A stretch of DNA of 31,483 nt from Negativicutes bacterium (GCA_031292035.1 JARLHX010000033.1:1-31483), one strand, 5' to 3'; positions 22,823-30,406 are shown, numbered from the stretch's first letter. The notes: generated from the sequence alone by a model not told the origin. Numbers and translations are program-made.

Positions 22823-23338
22823 TCACTGCCCCCCTTTTTTCCGAATCGATTTGCCCAGCGCTTCCAGCGTGAAAAGGATGATCAGCACAGTACTGACCGG
22901 GAGGGCCAGATAAACGAAACCGACAGGCATTCCCATCGCCGGCGACCGCTGACTCATGGTCAATTCCACCATCTTCAAGCCCTCGACAGTCAAAAATGAA
23001 CAGTAAATCAGAATCAGACAATAGCGGACGTAGGTCAGCACATTTTGAACTTTCAGCGGCATAAGATCAGCGAAAAAGTGCAGGGACATATGAGCGTTTC
23101 GGCGGACCCCCACCGCGATGCCGATAATACCGAACCAGATCATCAGATAAACGGACAACTCCTCGGACCAGGGCGGCGTGTAGTGCAGGACATAGCGTTG
23201 AAAAACCTGATAACTCACCAGGGCGACCATCAAAGTGGTCAGCGCCACCATGATAAACTCGGCGAGCCAGGCCAGATAGTCCAGCAATGTTCGGGGCTTT
23301 CCTCCTTGTCCATTGGCCTCGATGTGCATAAATACCAT
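22823..23338 (-). CDS. dctQ: TRAP transporter small permease (DctQ family)
   Basis: A membrane protein of about 171 residues with four hydrophobic segments that forms the permease with DctM. Typical motifs are VFQRYVLHYTPPWSEELSVY and GIAVGVRRNAHMSLHFF. The frame is open up to 23374; I place the start at ATG 23338, which has GGAG five bases upstream, while ATG 23329 with AAAGGA is an equally possible alternative. First of the three transporter genes; the ROK regulator gene ends 88 bases upstream on the same strand. Confidence 0.9.
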   Translation of the reverse strand: MVFMHIEANGQGGKPRTLLDYLAWLAEFIMVALTTLMVALVSYQVFQRYVLHYTPPWSEELSVYLMIWFGIIGIAVGVRRNAHMSLHFFADLMPLKVQNVLTYVRYCLILIYCSFLTVEGLKMVELTMSQRSPAMGMPVGFVYLALPVSTVLIILFTLEALGKSIRKKGGQ

Positions 23339-23425
23339 CCTTTCTCCAGGTTTTTGAAGTACCGGGGCATTCACGGATCGGGGTCGCCATTTTCCTTCTT
23401 TGGCTTCAGTCTTACTACAAGAGGT

Positions 23426-24712
23426 TTACCAGACTCCTTCGTTTTTCCGTTCCGGACGGTCTTCCGGTTCCTTGCGCGACTGCATCTCTTCCAGTAATTC
23501 CGAGTCGTAGGACTGAAGCAGTTCCCGGATCGCCAGGGCGCAGGCCCCGATGACGGCGGCGTTTTTCTCCAGCTTTGAAACCAAAATCTCAGCGACCTCA
23601 GCGATGGCGGGGAAAGAATGAGAGCGGACCGTATCCCTGACCGCGTCGCTGAAAACCGGCGCACTGCGGGCTACTCTTCCGCCGAGGAATATTTTCTCGG
23701 GATTGAAAAGGTTGATGATCGAAGCGGTGGCCAGCCCGACCAGCCTGCCGGCCTCGCGCAGCAGCTGCCAGGCGTAGGAGTGCTCTATGGCGGCACAGTC
23801 CAGGATATCGCCGAGGCACACACTGCCTTTGGTTTCATAGACAATCTTCAGAGGATCATCCTTCTTCAGTACAGGAAGTTCGGCAGCAGCCGTTCTTAGC
23901 AAGGCCGGAACGCTGCACAGCGCTTCGAGGCAGCCCCGGTTGCCGCAGTTACAGAGGGCTCCGTCCTCCTTGAGGACGATGTGCCCCAGCTGACCTCCGT
24001 AGCCCTGGAAACCCTGGACGATACGATCCCCCAGAATCACCCCGGCGCTGATGCCTTCCCCTAGATTGATATAGGTGATATTGGTGCAGCCGATGCCGCC
24101 GCTGAACCAGTGCTCGGCCATGGCCGAGGCTTTTGAGTTGTTTTCGATGATCACCGGCAGACCCAGCTGGGCTTCCATCGTTTCCTTCAGCGGGAACCAG
24201 TCCCAGCCCGGTCCCAGATTGATCGACTGGCGGATGATCCCGGTTCTGGCGTTCAGCAGTCCGGGAAAGGCGATTCCCACCCCCAAAAACCGTTTGCTGG
24301 CGTACCGCTGCTCGATGATTCGCCGAAGTTCGCCCATCAGCCCATTTAGTCCGCTCGCAGGATCGGTCATATCCAGGCTGACGGTGTAGATGTCGGTAGG
24401 ATCATTTTTCAGATCGGCGATCCCAATGGTTGTTTCGTAGTGCGTCAGTTCGATTCCTATCACAAAAGCGGCGTCCGGAACAATAATAAGTTTGACCGGC
24501 TTGCGCCCGCCCCGGGATTTTCCCAGCCCGACTTCCCGGATCAGTCCCGAATCCAGCAATTCCCGGGTAATCATCGTTATGGCAGGGGGCGTAAGACCTG
24601 TCATCTGCGACAGCTGCAGCCGCGCCACCGGCTCGTTGTCCTTGATGGCATTGAGAACATTGAGGCGGTTTTTTTTCTTCAAATACTTGATATTACCGGG
24701 TTCTTTCGTCAC
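23426..24712 (-). CDS. ROK-family transcriptional regulator (NagC/XylR type)
   Basis: The 428-residue protein has an N-terminal winged helix-turn-helix (about 15-75, with RLQLSQMTGLTPPAITMITREL) and a C-terminal sugar-kinase-like ROK domain. The zinc-binding motif CNCGNRGCLEA and the preceding GYGGQLGHI are intact, as is the GEGISAGVILGDRI strand. Regulators of this type are released from DNA by a sugar or sugar derivative. Its position directly before the TRAP genes suggests that it controls them and that the transported compound is carbohydrate-derived. Translation begins at GTG 24712 after GGAGGT. The AT-rich region upstream contains TTTAGATTAATTAAGTAAA (near 24758-24776), a possible A/T-rich ROK operator. 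Confidence 0.9.
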   Translation of the reverse strand: MTKEPGNIKYLKKKNRLNVLNAIKDNEPVARLQLSQMTGLTPPAITMITRELLDSGLIREVGLGKSRGGRKPVKLIIVPDAAFVIGIELTHYETTIGIADLKNDPTDIYTVSLDMTDPASGLNGLMGELRRIIEQRYASKRFLGVGIAFPGLLNARTGIIRQSINLGPGWDWFPLKETMEAQLGLPVIIENNSKASAMAEHWFSGGIGCTNITYINLGEGISAGVILGDRIVQGFQGYGGQLGHIVLKEDGALCNCGNRGCLEALCSVPALLRTAAAELPVLKKDDPLKIVYETKGSVCLGDILDCAAIEHSYAWQLLREAGRLVGLATASIINLFNPEKIFLGGRVARSAPVFSDAVRDTVRSHSFPAIAEVAEILVSKLEKNAAVIGACALAIRELLQSYDSELLEEMQSRKEPEDRPERKNEGVW

Positions 24713-24867
24713 TCTTCTACCTCCGCCCCGACTGTTCCTGATTCCGTCCGACAGCTTTTTTAGATTAATTAAGTAAATATTCCTACTACTAATTACTCTG
24801 TTTCTTGGAAAATTCCTTCTGCGAAGTAAGACTTTTCTGAACTATTTTACAATTGTCGCCAGGCATG

Positions 24868-24891
24868 AAAAAACCGCGCCTGCCGGCGCGG
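24868..24891 (-). terminator. Intrinsic terminator of the EamA exporter gene
   Basis: Arms CCGCGCC and GGCGCGG with a four-base loop, followed on the minus strand by six T. It lies 30 bases after the stop at 24922. Confidence 0.9.
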
Positions 24892-24921
24892 CCAAGGATT
24901 GCCGATAACCCCTTGATGGAC

Positions 24922-25881
24922 CTATTCCTTCGAGTCGAGAGCCGCCGGGCTGTCCACAGGCGCGGGCCGGGCAGCCGCCGGCAGCACGGCCGGAGATTTG
25001 CGGGCCGCCCACAGGCCGCCGCTCACGATAAGAAGTCCGCCGACAATATGGGGCAGCCCGATGGATTCCCCCAGGAACAAATAGCCGAGCAACGCCCCAT
25101 AAAGAGGCATCGTATTATAAAAAACCATCGCCCCACTGGGACCGAGCCGGGCCACGCCGGCGTTCCAGGCGTAAAATCCGCCGGCAGCGGGAACAACCCC
25201 CATATAGACAATAATAGAAACGAGTCTGGCATCGAAATGGGCCGGCGTCGTGTAGACCTCCCAAACAGCCAGCAGACACAGCACCGGCAGGCCGATAAAG
25301 GTGGAAAGAGCCGTGGCCGACAGCGACGACCGGTGGCGCATAACCCTGCCGCCGGCCAACGAATACAGTCCCCATATCGCCACCGCCAGCAAGATGAGAA
25401 GATCGCCGACGTTGAACTGGGCCGAGCTCCAAAAGGCTAGGGAACCGCCGGAAATCAGCACAAGCACGCCGGCCAAAGCAGCCACGGCTCCGGCGGTTTG
25501 CCGACTGGTCATCGGCTCTTTGAGAAACCAGGCCGCAAACAGGCCGGTCACCAACGGTCCTGTGCCGTTGATCATCGTGCTGTTGACCACGGTGGTGTAG
25601 TGAAGCCCCCAATAGAGAAGCGGCGAGAACAAAACCACCCCGGTCAGAGCCATCGCCGCCAGCCAGCGGCGGTCGCCGCCCAAACGCCGCTCCTGCGGAG
25701 GCAGTTGGCGAAGGATGACGGCAAAAAGCAGCGCAGCCACGCAGAACCGAGTCGCCGAAATGGTGATAGGCCCCACAGAGTCCTTGATCAGGCGGCCCAA
25801 CATCATATTGGTTGCCCAAAAAAAGGTTGCCAAGTTTACATAGACGATGCCGATCAGTTGGTTGATCTTTTCCTGTTTCAT
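24922..25881 (-). CDS. EamA-family (DMT superfamily) transporter
   Basis: The 319-residue membrane protein has ten predicted helices in two EamA repeats (about 8-140 and 155-295). The first repeat starts with IVYVNLATFFWATNMMLGRL and contains LYWGLHYTTVVNSTMI; the second contains LLILLAVAIWGLYSLAGG and ends with PLYGALLGYLFLGES. Members export amino acids, metabolites or drugs; the substrate is unknown. The C-terminal tail is Pro/Ala-rich and cytoplasmic. AAAGGT precedes the ATG. It stands alone, with its own terminator. Confidence 0.9.
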   Translation of the reverse strand: MKQEKINQLIGIVYVNLATFFWATNMMLGRLIKDSVGPITISATRFCVAALLFAVILRQLPPQERRLGGDRRWLAAMALTGVVLFSPLLYWGLHYTTVVNSTMINGTGPLVTGLFAAWFLKEPMTSRQTAGAVAALAGVLVLISGGSLAFWSSAQFNVGDLLILLAVAIWGLYSLAGGRVMRHRSSLSATALSTFIGLPVLCLLAVWEVYTTPAHFDARLVSIIVYMGVVPAAGGFYAWNAGVARLGPSGAMVFYNTMPLYGALLGYLFLGESIGLPHIVGGLLIVSGGLWAARKSPAVLPAAARPAPVDSPAALDSKE

Positions 25882-26020
25882 CTTTTACCTTTATCAATAG
25901 AATTGGGACAACGTACCATTCATTATTTAACAAAGAACCGAAAAATCCTGCAGATCATACTCGCAGGCCGAGAAATGTGGCGCCCCTGCAAAGACTGTTA
26001 CACCGCAGATGCACCACGAA

Positions 26021-26053
26021 AAAATGTCGGCTGCCTCCGGCTGCCGACATTTT
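26021..26053. terminator. Terminator of the acetolactate decarboxylase gene
   Basis: Perfect 11-base outer arms (26021-26031 and 26043-26053) with an inner three-base stem. T runs occur at both ends, so it can work in either direction; it follows the stop at 26095 on the minus strand. Confidence 0.88.
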
Positions 26054-26094
26054 CACCCAAGTTCTGGGGAATCTCCCTTTAATCCGGTCTGGAT

Positions 26095-26868
26095 TTACTT
26101 GGTCAGATCGACAGCCCTGGCTCCGTCGCTGTCCGGCAGCATTACATGCATCTGCTGCAGATAGACGATCTGGGCAGTGACTTCGGCAAGGTTGATTTCC
26201 AGCAAATGCCCGCCTTTTTGCAGGTCGTCGCTGATAAAGTGCAGATGATACCCCGGGGCGTATACGCCTTTGATGTAAGACGGGCACCGGACCCCCACCA
26301 AAGTTCCTGTGATATTGCTAAATTCAAAAACCGACTGGTTCTTTACCACTTCCGCCAAACCGGGATAAGGCTGGGCTTGTCTTGCGGTGCTGCGTACTTT
26401 CAGATAATTGAAGGTGCCATGAATCTTAAAGGCATAGAAAAGATCGAGGTTGGGAAGCAGCCTGTCCAGACTCTGCTGAAGTTCGGCGTAGCTGGCGACA
26501 CTTTGCAGCGAGGCTGTACGGTCGGTATTCATAAACGCAACCGCTGAGTAGGTGATCGGCGTTTTGTCATCCACAGGCACGACTTTGCCGCTGTACATCG
26601 CGTTGTAAGCCTTGCCGTCAATAAGAATCAACTCGCCGTCCATCGCTTCGAAGGCGCCAACACCGATGTTGCCATGCTGTTTCAGTTCGCCGACAGTAGT
26701 AACAGGAAAAAACACTCCATGCTCAAGGCCGGTCAGCGTTGATACCTGGAACATGGTATCTTTCGGTTCGACCACCTGGGCATAGCCGGGAATACTCGCC
26801 GCCAGCAAGAAAATCGCCAAAAGACAGCCAGCAAGCATTCCCTTGATCCGCCAATGAGTACACGCCAT
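26095..26868 (-). CDS. Alpha-acetolactate decarboxylase with signal peptide
   Basis: It converts 2-acetolactate to acetoin. After a basic start and a hydrophobic segment (about residues 10-27 of the 257-residue product) ending in GYAQ, the mature enzyme begins near VVEPKD. The family motif is clear: ITGTLVGVRCPSYIKG, then PGYHLHFISDDLQKGGHLLE, whose three His bind zinc. Most bacterial enzymes are cytoplasmic; a secreted form is known from Brevibacillus. No acetolactate synthase gene is adjacent. Several starts are possible after AGGAGG; ATG 26868 has the best spacing, and ATG 26874 is an alternative. Confidence 0.9.
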   Translation of the reverse strand: MACTHWRIKGMLAGCLLAIFLLAASIPGYAQVVEPKDTMFQVSTLTGLEHGVFFPVTTVGELKQHGNIGVGAFEAMDGELILIDGKAYNAMYSGKVVPVDDKTPITYSAVAFMNTDRTASLQSVASYAELQQSLDRLLPNLDLFYAFKIHGTFNYLKVRSTARQAQPYPGLAEVVKNQSVFEFSNITGTLVGVRCPSYIKGVYAPGYHLHFISDDLQKGGHLLEINLAEVTAQIVYLQQMHVMLPDSDGARAVDLTK

Positions 26869-27092
26869 TCTCATCAACCTCCTGCATTGTTAAGACTCCC
26901 TCTAAAGCATAACATAAACATATTGGAAGGTATAGGAAACATTGAAAAATATGGCAACAGGTGCTGCGGGAGACGAGTTGCGATGATTGCCCCACCGCGA
27001 GCGGACGCCGCCTTCACTCCCGCTGCCGGTGAAGGAAATACCGGCTCAATGTGGAACTATACTCCAGAAGCAACCGAAAGGGGTAAAGAAGA

Positions 27093-27506
27093 ATGGCAAC
27101 CGTTCAAACCAAATACCTCGGCGGACTGCGCACCGAATCGGTGCATCTGCAGTCCGGCAGCAAGCTGATCACCGACGCTCCCACCGACAACCAGGGCAAG
27201 GGCGAAGCGTTCTCGCCCACCGACCTTGTAGCGACAGCCTACGGCGCGTGCGTGCTGACCATTATGGGCATCGCCGCCAGAACTCACGGCTTTGATATCG
27301 ACGGCGCAACGCTTGAGACAGCCAAAGTGATGGGTACCGATCCCCGCCGCATCGTCGAACTGATCACCGAATTCACCCTGCCGCCCAACAACTACAGCGC
27401 CAAGGAAAAAAAGATCATCGAACTGGCGGCCAGGGAATGCCCTGTCTACAACAGCCTTCACCCGGAACTGAAGAAAACGCTAACCTTCAAGTATCTCCAG
27501 AAATAG
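27093..27506 (+). CDS. OsmC/Ohr-family peroxiredoxin-like protein
   Basis: The 137-residue protein belongs to the OsmC family, which reduces organic hydroperoxides with two cysteines. C53 lies in ATAYGACVLT and C116 in AARECPVYNSLHP, the two expected positions. The N-terminus (TKYLGGLRTESVHLQSG) is the strand-rich dimer part, and FSPTDLVATA precedes the first Cys. An AAAGGGGT lies upstream of the ATG. The divergent acetolactate decarboxylase gene starts about 225 bases away; between them there is only an unremarkable region with a small CTTCAC/GTGAAG repeat. Confidence 0.9.
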   Translation: MATVQTKYLGGLRTESVHLQSGSKLITDAPTDNQGKGEAFSPTDLVATAYGACVLTIMGIAARTHGFDIDGATLETAKVMGTDPRRIVELITEFTLPPNNYSAKEKKIIELAARECPVYNSLHPELKKTLTFKYLQK

Positions 27507-27519
27507 GCCAATCAGCCAA

Positions 27520-27544
27520 AAACCGCGACTTTCGCGGTTTTTTT
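27520..27544 (+). terminator. Intrinsic terminator of the OsmC gene
   Basis: Arms AAACCGCGA and TCGCGGTTT with a three-base loop, continuing into seven T. Confidence 0.92.
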
Positions 27545-27576
27545 GTGCTTTCCGGGCCATTTATTTACTTGTATGA

Positions 27577-27711
27577 AAACTAAACCAGGACAAGGGCTTT
27601 GCGGTTGTGGCCAACGGAGTCCGCGTTCTCGCTGACCGTTCCGAATCAGTCGTTGCCTCCACCAAAACCAGCGAAGAAGAAATCCGCCTTCATGCTAAGC
27701 CGCGATGTTAA
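27577..27711 (+). pseudogene. Decayed fragment of a methyl-accepting chemotaxis protein gene
   Basis: The frame from 27577 reads KLNQDKGFAVVANGVRVLAD followed by RSESVVASTKTSEEEI. This corresponds to the conserved G-GFAVVA-EVR-LAE-S segment just after the tip of the MCP signalling domain (compare residues 420-435 of the receptor at 9602). Only about 40 codons remain, with no start, tip motif, or HAMP. It stops at TAA 27709-27711 and is followed by a terminator hairpin (27697-27722), probably that of the lost gene. The region 27732-27998 has no supported gene. Confidence 0.6.
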
Positions 27712-27731
27712 ACTCGCGGCTTTACATTTTA
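27697..27731 (+). terminator. Terminator hairpin after the MCP relic
   Basis: Arms AAGCCGCGA and TCGCGGCTT with an eight-base loop, then TTTACATTTT. Confidence 0.65.
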
Positions 27732-27943
27732 TCGCCTCCTATCACTACGAAAACCTCCCTCGTCATAAAAACGCATATGTCGAGCTGGCAACAAGTAATC
27801 CCATGCAAGAGTATCCTTTAGTATAGTATTTGGTTTCACTTAAATGTTTTAAAATATTAGAGGAACATGCTCCGCAACATGACAAATCACAAGTAAGGAC
27901 TATTGGCCGTATTGGATTTGTTGTTAGGTGGCTTATTCCGAAA

Positions 27944-27959
27944 GAAGTGTCTTCACTTC
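27944..27959. repeat. Short inverted repeat upstream of the gene at 27999
   Basis: GAAGTG and CACTTC with a four-base spacer, about 20 bases before the ribosome binding site (GGAGGAG) of the following gene. It could be an operator or a small mRNA hairpin. Confidence 0.3.
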
Positions 27960-27998
27960 CCAGATTCTAAAAATTTATAGGTCGGAGGAGAATCGATC

Positions 27999-28562
27999 AT
28001 GAACAGGAAAGTAATCGGGGGATTTGTTGCAGGAATTATCGTTGTTCTTATTGCTCTCTATTTTATTGGCGCGAATGATGAGTCCGACAAGAAACCCGCC
28101 GCCAAGCCTCCCGCGAGTCAAACAACAGCCGCCAACAAGCCTGCGGCACCGGCAGCACCGCCCGCTCCCCAGGCAGCAGTCAAAGATCCCCGTAAATACC
28201 TTACGGTAGAAGACGTCATAAACATAACCGGCACCAAGTTCAAACTAACTTACGTCGATATGAAATATAACGGCAAGCCTGATATGACGTTTTCAACCAC
28301 CGATGAAGGTCACATCGCCCTTACAGTAACCATTTTGCCTGGCAGCTATTACGAAAAATATTACAATGAGTTTCGCTCACAAGACTATAAAGCGATGGAA
28401 AATGCCTTTTGGGGGCCAAAGAACGAGAATCCGCCCCGGATGCTGGGATTCCGCAAAGGCGATACTATGATCGTTCTCCTCAGACATATTGACGACGGAC
28501 AGTATTATGTATCTGTAGAAATGCTGGAGCGACTTGCTAAGACGATTGCTGCAAGGTTATAA
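27999..28562 (+). CDS. Membrane-anchored protein with Pro/Ala linker, function unknown
   Basis: The 187-residue protein begins with one hydrophobic helix, VIGGFVAGIIVVLIALYFIG (about residues 5-24), then a low-complexity Lys/Pro/Ala linker (about 28-65), and a soluble domain (about 66-187) expected outside the membrane. The domain contains YLTVEDVINITG, MTFSTTDEGHIALTVTI and GDTMIVLLRHIDDGQYYVSV, which suggests a mixed alpha/beta fold. I do not recognise a family. GGAGGAGAATC precedes the ATG. The next exported protein gene is about 170 bases downstream on the same strand. Confidence 0.75.
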   Translation: MNRKVIGGFVAGIIVVLIALYFIGANDESDKKPAAKPPASQTTAANKPAAPAAPPAPQAAVKDPRKYLTVEDVINITGTKFKLTYVDMKYNGKPDMTFSTTDEGHIALTVTILPGSYYEKYYNEFRSQDYKAMENAFWGPKNENPPRMLGFRKGDTMIVLLRHIDDGQYYVSVEMLERLAKTIAARL

Positions 28563-28735
28563 AGCCGCCGCGAAAATTGAAGAACAAAGCTGTTTGTGTC
28601 TGCCAGACAGGCCGGCGGCGTGTCAGTGCCCAGCTACAAGGCAAAGGCACTTTATATACGCAAGACGGTCATTATGATTTAAACCGCCACTGTCGGACTA
28701 TGGATTTTAAAAAACGAAGCAGAGGGGTGCAGAAA

Positions 28736-29182
28736 ATGAAAAGCGGAAAAGGTATTTTCGGGAAATTGCTCGGTGGATTGCTATTGGCGATGGTGGTACT
28801 GAGCGCTGTTCCCTCCCAGGCCCTCGCCTACACGATGGACATACGGAATCCCTATAGCGATAAGATGGCTGTGGCGGTAATCGATTACGAAGATCAAGCC
28901 GGTACGTGGCGCTGCCATGGCTGGTTCGAAGTGCAGCCATTGAGCACAAGACGGCTTAATATCTCCTCGTCCACAAGCAAAAACCATATCTATCTTTTTG
29001 TGAAAACATCGGAAGCCGCGTGGGGCGGCGAGGGAATTCCCAGTTCTGTCGTTCGCACGGTAAACAGCAATGCGTTTTCCTATTATGACGGGCAAGCCTG
29101 TCCGGCCGGCCCTAATCGGCGACAAGAGTTCTTCACGAAATACGAATTGAATGATGGGTTTTTGTATTGGGCGCCGGAATAA
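28736..29182 (+). CDS. Secreted DUF1036-like protein
   Basis: The 148-residue product starts with a signal peptide: MKSGKGIFGKLLG, a hydrophobic core LLLAMVVLSAVP and a cleavage site near SQALAY. The mature part resembles DUF1036 proteins: IRNPYSDKMAVAVIDYEDQA, then WRCHGWFEVQPLSTRRL and HIYLFVKTSE, matching the family pattern of an N-term strand, an aromatic GW-G-W motif and the phrase W-L-P. Its function is not known. ATG 28736 has GAGGGG upstream; the frame is open further upstream to 28577 without a good start. A terminator follows at 29222. Confidence 0.75.
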   Translation: MKSGKGIFGKLLGGLLLAMVVLSAVPSQALAYTMDIRNPYSDKMAVAVIDYEDQAGTWRCHGWFEVQPLSTRRLNISSSTSKNHIYLFVKTSEAAWGGEGIPSSVVRTVNSNAFSYYDGQACPAGPNRRQEFFTKYELNDGFLYWAPE

Positions 29183-29220
29183 TCCGGAAAGATACGGTCC
29201 ACCATGTTGTGTTGACGAAG

Positions 29221-29249
29221 AAAAGCCGTGAAACTTCGCGGCTTTTTCT
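29221..29249 (+). terminator. Terminator of the DUF1036-like gene
   Basis: AAAGCCGTGA and TCGCGGCTTT (one G-U pair) with a four-base loop, followed by TTCTT. It lies against the end of the convergent gene at 29249. Confidence 0.75.
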
Positions 29250-29464
29250 TATGGTCGGACGTCATCTCTTTTCTTTCTGCGGGCCATTTCCTGGCAATAT
29301 GCCGCCATGCCCCTGGCGAGTTCAGCGTTCATGCCGGTGTTCTGCGCCAGCGCCCTTGCCAGTTCCAGCAGTTCCTTGGCGCTAGTAAGCGCCAGCAGCC
29401 TTTGATAATGGCGGCAGGCATATTCGTAACCCCGCTCGAAATCGGATAAGGTTTGTTTGGACAT
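29249..29464 (-). CDS. Short helical protein of unknown function (71 residues)
   Basis: A 71-residue protein, almost wholly alpha-helical: SDFERGYEYACRHYQRLLAL, then SAKELLELARALAQNTG and ARGMAAYCQEMARRKKR. It ends with a basic tail. No family is recognised. ATG 29464 is preceded by GGAGGC; the longer frame to 29476 would use a GTG that overlaps this site. The gene is transcribed divergently from the XRE regulator at 29628, with a 31-base perfect palindrome 25 bases before its ATG, so control by that regulator is probable. Confidence 0.65.
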   Translation of the reverse strand: MSKQTLSDFERGYEYACRHYQRLLALTSAKELLELARALAQNTGMNAELARGMAAYCQEMARRKKRDDVRP

Positions 29465-29488
29465 TGTCGCCTCCACAAGCCCGCTTGC

Positions 29489-29519
29489 AAATTATGATTC
29501 TATTATAGAATCATAATTT
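29489..29519. promoter_or_regulatory. 31-base perfect palindrome, operator O1 of the divergent pair
   Basis: Two 14-base arms (AAATTATGATTCTA at 29489-29502 and its complement at 29506-29519) flank TTA. The core TTCTA-N3-TAGAA recurs at 29602-29618. It lies 25 bases upstream of the ATG at 29464. Confidence 0.75.
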
Positions 29520-29560
29520 AATTATTTCAAGGCGTATTGATTCACATTAAGCATCAATCA

Positions 29561-29618
29561 TTGGTTTACACTAACTTACACGGTACTATAGAAACAGAAA
29601 GTATTCTATTTTAGAATA
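29561..29618 (+). promoter_or_regulatory. Promoter and operator O2 of the XRE regulator
   Basis: TTGGTT (29561-29566), a 17-base spacer and TACTAT (29584-29589) form a plausible promoter. Operator O2, TATTCTA and TAGAATA around TTT (29602-29618), lies just after the expected start and before the ribosome binding site, a position suited to autorepression. Confidence 0.6.
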
Positions 29619-29627
29619 GGTGATTGC

Positions 29628-29933
29628 ATGAACGTTGGTGAGCGTATACGAGAGCTGCGTAAAGCCAAAGGACTTTCTACCCGACAATTAGCTAATGTAA
29701 CGAATATCTCACAGCCGGTGATTAGCAGACTTGAGACCAATAGCAGGATCGCCGATATAGCTTCCATAGAGATTATCTGCAAAGCCTTGGGTGTCACGCT
29801 CGGCGAGTTCTTCGTCGAAGATCGGCAGATCTTGGATCCTGAACTCCAGCAGCTATTGGAGACCGCCAAAAAATTAAGTCCTGAACAACGGATGCTTGTT
29901 CAGAAATTGCTGGAAACTATGGGAAAAGGCTAA
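29628..29933 (+). CDS. XRE-family helix-turn-helix regulator
   Basis: The 101-residue protein has one HTH_3 domain (about residues 5-58): IRELRKAKGLSTRQLANVTN, then ISQPVISRLETNSRIADIAS and CKALGVTLGEFF. The remaining 40 residues (LDPELQQLLETAKKLSPEQR) form helices likely used for dimerisation. It resembles SinR/phage-type repressors and a common Firmicute group that senses cell state. AATAGGTG precedes the ATG. The divergent gene and two palindromes with the same core suggest a small two-gene regulon. Confidence 0.9.
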   Translation: MNVGERIRELRKAKGLSTRQLANVTNISQPVISRLETNSRIADIASIEIICKALGVTLGEFFVEDRQILDPELQQLLETAKKLSPEQRMLVQKLLETMGKG

Positions 29934-29951
29934 ATCTATAATAGATTTTTT
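29932..29951 (+). terminator. First terminator after the XRE gene
   Basis: Arms AAATCTA and TAGATTT with a three-base loop (TAA), running into six T. Confidence 0.7.
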
Positions 29952-29954
29952 GTG

Positions 29955-29990
29955 CAAGAAGACCTTCACTTTAAAGTGAAGGTCTTCTTG
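29955..29990. terminator. 36-base perfect palindrome after the XRE gene
   Basis: Two perfect 18-base arms without a spacer (29955-29972 and 29973-29990). It probably acts as a second terminator hairpin; the central AAA/TTT bases would open as the loop. Confidence 0.6.
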
Positions 29991-30249
29991 TCTCTATCAC
30001 TGCCATAATCAACGAAGTTGATTGTAAAGATAGATACTTTCCTCCATTTCGCCGCAAAAGTGCCGGACGGACGAAGTTCCGGATGAAGGCGCTGTAAGGC
30101 TAAGGCCGACGGCTATCGTACCGTCGCCCATGACGCATCCATGCGCAGGGGCTCCTCGCACGGTCGTCCTGACCGCGCGTACGATGCCGCACCCGCAAGG
30201 GGCAGGCCGCATTTCTAAGCGCTGAAGCGCAAGAACTGCGCACTTACCG
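29991..30249. other. GC-rich structured stretch without a supported gene
   Basis: No gene with a ribosome site and family resemblance is seen on either strand. Many short perfect hairpins occur: AATCAAC/GTTGATT (30008-30024), GACGG/CCGTC near 30108-30125, GGTC/GACC near 30161-30174, and GCGCT/AGCGC near 30219-30230. The composition is higher in GC than the flanks. It may be a decayed structured RNA or mobile-element remnant. Confidence 0.35.
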
Positions 30250-30406
30250 GCAATCTTAACCAACAGCGCCTACCATCCTCCACTACGCCGCCGGACACCT
30301 TTGCGGCAGGTCTCAGGAAGACCCAAAGAGGTTCCGCAACTCTTGTGGACAGGGGTTCGGCTCCCCTCGCCTCCACCATGTAAATCCGGAAAAGCCGAAA
30401 ACCCGC
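30250..30406 (+). repeat. tmRNA 3'-end-like repeat (copy B), probable attachment-site relic
   Basis: The end of this repeat matches the tail of a tmRNA/tRNA-like domain: CTTGTGGAC, a T-stem AGGGG (30351-30355) and CCCCT (30363-30367) around the loop TTCGGCT, then the acceptor strand CGCCTCC (30368-30374) and ACCA (30375-30378). The loop has G in place of the usual A after TTCG, and no tmRNA 5' end or tag frame is present, so it is a fragment. Copies that are more degenerate occur at 18041-18158 (A) and 31250-31330 (C). Such 3' ends are common integration sites of mobile elements. Confidence 0.5.

Noticed and set aside
30009..30263. Minus-strand frame of 84 codons in the GC-rich stretch
   Set aside because: No ribosome site or family similarity; codon pattern follows hairpin structure.
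30301..30378. Complete tmRNA or tRNA gene
   Set aside because: Only the T-arm and acceptor 3' strand are present; no 5' acceptor half, tag frame or D-arm was found, and the T-loop lacks the usual A.
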